From positions 1 to 64,000 of the forward strand of contig NZ_NISX01000016.1 in the NCBI RefSeq assembly GCF_002591895.1: DNA of 64,000 nt. The letters are read 5' to 3'. Position 1 is the first letter of the stretch, and every line of letters starts with the position of its first letter. The notes below the pieces were generated by a model. The model did not search any database, was not told the origin of the DNA, and saw only the letters and a list, made by a program, of their open reading frames with translations. The stretch is from Lacimicrobium alkaliphilum (lineage in GTDB: Bacteria > Pseudomonadota > Gammaproteobacteria > Enterobacterales > Alteromonadaceae). This document shows positions 63,342 to 64,000 of the stretch, in pieces. Made by a program: the position numbers and the translations under genes.

Positions 63342-64000
63342 TCAGAATTGTTCAGGGGTAATTTCCATTAAACTGGCTGCGCCCGACTGAATGGTTTGCT
63401 TCAATGTGGCGGTGCGAGGTAATAGTCGCTGGAAGAAAAAGCGGGCAGTGCTGATTTTACTGAAGTAGAGATCTCTGTCCTCAGCTCCCGTCTCCAGCTT
63501 ATCCATTGATACCTGCGCCATTCTGGCCCAGAAGTAAGCAAGGATCGTGTAACCGGAGAACATCAGAAAGTCCACCGATGCCGCGCCAATCTCTTCCGGA
63601 TCTCTGGCGGCAGACTGGCCAATAGATGTAGCTAATTCAAGCCATTGCGTTGTTGTCTCATGCAACGGTTGGGTAAACTCCTGCATTGGCTGGTTAGCTT
63701 GCTGAGACTGGCAAAACTCAAAAATAATGTTGCTGAAATTGGTCAGTAATGCACCTTTAGAGCCTAAGACTTTTCTGCCAATAAGATCCAGTGCCTGTAT
63801 CCCTGTGGTGCCTTCATATAAGGTCGAAATTCGGCTATCCCGTTGATTTTGCTCCATGCCCCATTCTCTTATATAGCCGTGCCCACCGAATATTTGCACG
63901 CCATGATGGGCAGCTTCACATCCCAGCTCGGTCATAAAGCCTTTACAGACAGGCGTAAGCAATGCCAGCAACTGCTTAGCTTGTTCCCGTGACGCTTCTG
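63342..64000 (-). CDS. Large acyl-CoA dehydrogenase, C-terminal part (runs off the window)
   Basis: The frame is open to the right edge, so only the last 219 or so residues are present. Motifs: ELGCEAAHHGVQIFGGHGYI with the GGHGY loop, NQRDSRISTLYEGTTGIQAL (base-carrying segment of the AidB/FadE5-like subfamily) and the C-terminal extension domain (YFSKISTARFFFQRLLPRT). Such enzymes are about 590-600 residues. It starts the ligase operon. A small piece of its 3' end appears to be duplicated near 61.0 kb. Confidence 0.88.
   Translation of the reverse strand, partial: EASREQAKQLLALLTPVCKGFMTELGCEAAHHGVQIFGGHGYIREWGMEQNQRDSRISTLYEGTTGIQALDLIGRKVLGSKGALLTNFSNIIFEFCQSQQANQPMQEFTQPLHETTTQWLELATSIGQSAARDPEEIGAASVDFLMFSGYTILAYFWARMAQVSMDKLETGAEDRDLYFSKISTARFFFQRLLPRTATLKQTIQSGAASLMEITPEQF

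Noticed and set aside
1-64000. tRNA, rRNA, CRISPR array, complete insertion sequence, phage genes
   Set aside because: Looked for throughout; no cloverleaf-like tRNA sequence, spaced repeat array, intact transposase or phage structural gene was found.

Overview
The window reads as chromosome from a free-living, probably marine gammaproteobacterium of the Alteromonadales type. The reasons are three TonB-dependent receptors, a receptor linked to tryptophan-halogenase-like flavoenzymes and a cupin-like protein, an orphan CcoG, PEP-CTERM remnants and moderate base composition. No tRNA, rRNA, CRISPR array or complete insertion sequence was seen.

Layout. 1-1.7 kb: an AT-rich divergent pair, a 420-residue orphan protein and a small Gly/Ala-rich membrane peptide, sharing a promoter region with a perfect 10-bp inverted repeat. 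1.9-8.2 kb: a five-gene heavy-metal RND efflux operon (minus strand) bracketed by two copies of a 56-bp repeat; beside the right copy lies a decayed PEP-CTERM gene. 8.25-14.5 kb: two MocR-type PLP/GntR regulators, ccoG, and a DHDPS-family gene followed by a half-length MFS gene and a beheaded ABC ATPase. 14.6-20.2 kb: a two-component system, a TonB receptor and a PepSY membrane protein, with three CAAATGTAA repeats and a Fur-like AT-rich element before the receptor. 20.5-28.4 kb: a 1495-residue PAS/coiled-coil/Hpt protein, then a minus-strand pair made of a frame-disrupted lipoprotein and a serine protease-lytic transglycosylase fusion. 29-36.6 kb: a second TonB receptor, two FAD-dependent halogenase-like proteins and a JmjC/cupin-like protein, headed by a LacI-type palindrome and punctuated by a GNRA hairpin. 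36.7-37.7 kb: what looks like two integron gene cassettes without an integrase (a 41-residue protein and an FMN reductase), ending in attC-like sites. 38.1-41.1 kb: a 982-residue protein joining a transglutaminase-like N-terminus to an M20 amidohydrolase.

41.3-60.7 kb is the largest unit, a catabolic locus. A minus-strand operon encodes a nitronate-monooxygenase-like enzyme, a carotenoid-cleavage-type dioxygenase and an acyl-CoA synthetase. Divergent from it is a ten-gene, mostly overlapping operon: PaaN-like aldehyde dehydrogenase, three thiolase-fold proteins, a second acyl-CoA synthetase, thioesterase, histidine phosphatase, acyl-CoA dehydrogenase, APH-like kinase and SDR. A tandem HxlR regulator and a third TonB receptor follow. 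The inferred logic is uptake of a hydrophobic polyene, apocarotenoid or stilbene-like compound, oxidative cleavage to an aldehyde, oxidation to an acid, CoA activation and beta-oxidation-like shortening; no enoyl-CoA hydratase is present in the window. 60.9-64 kb: fragments of an IS66-type transposase and an acyl-CoA dehydrogenase, a small membrane protein, a FadD-like ligase and the 3' end of a large acyl-CoA dehydrogenase running off the edge.

All functions are inferred from reading the sequence; no database search was run.
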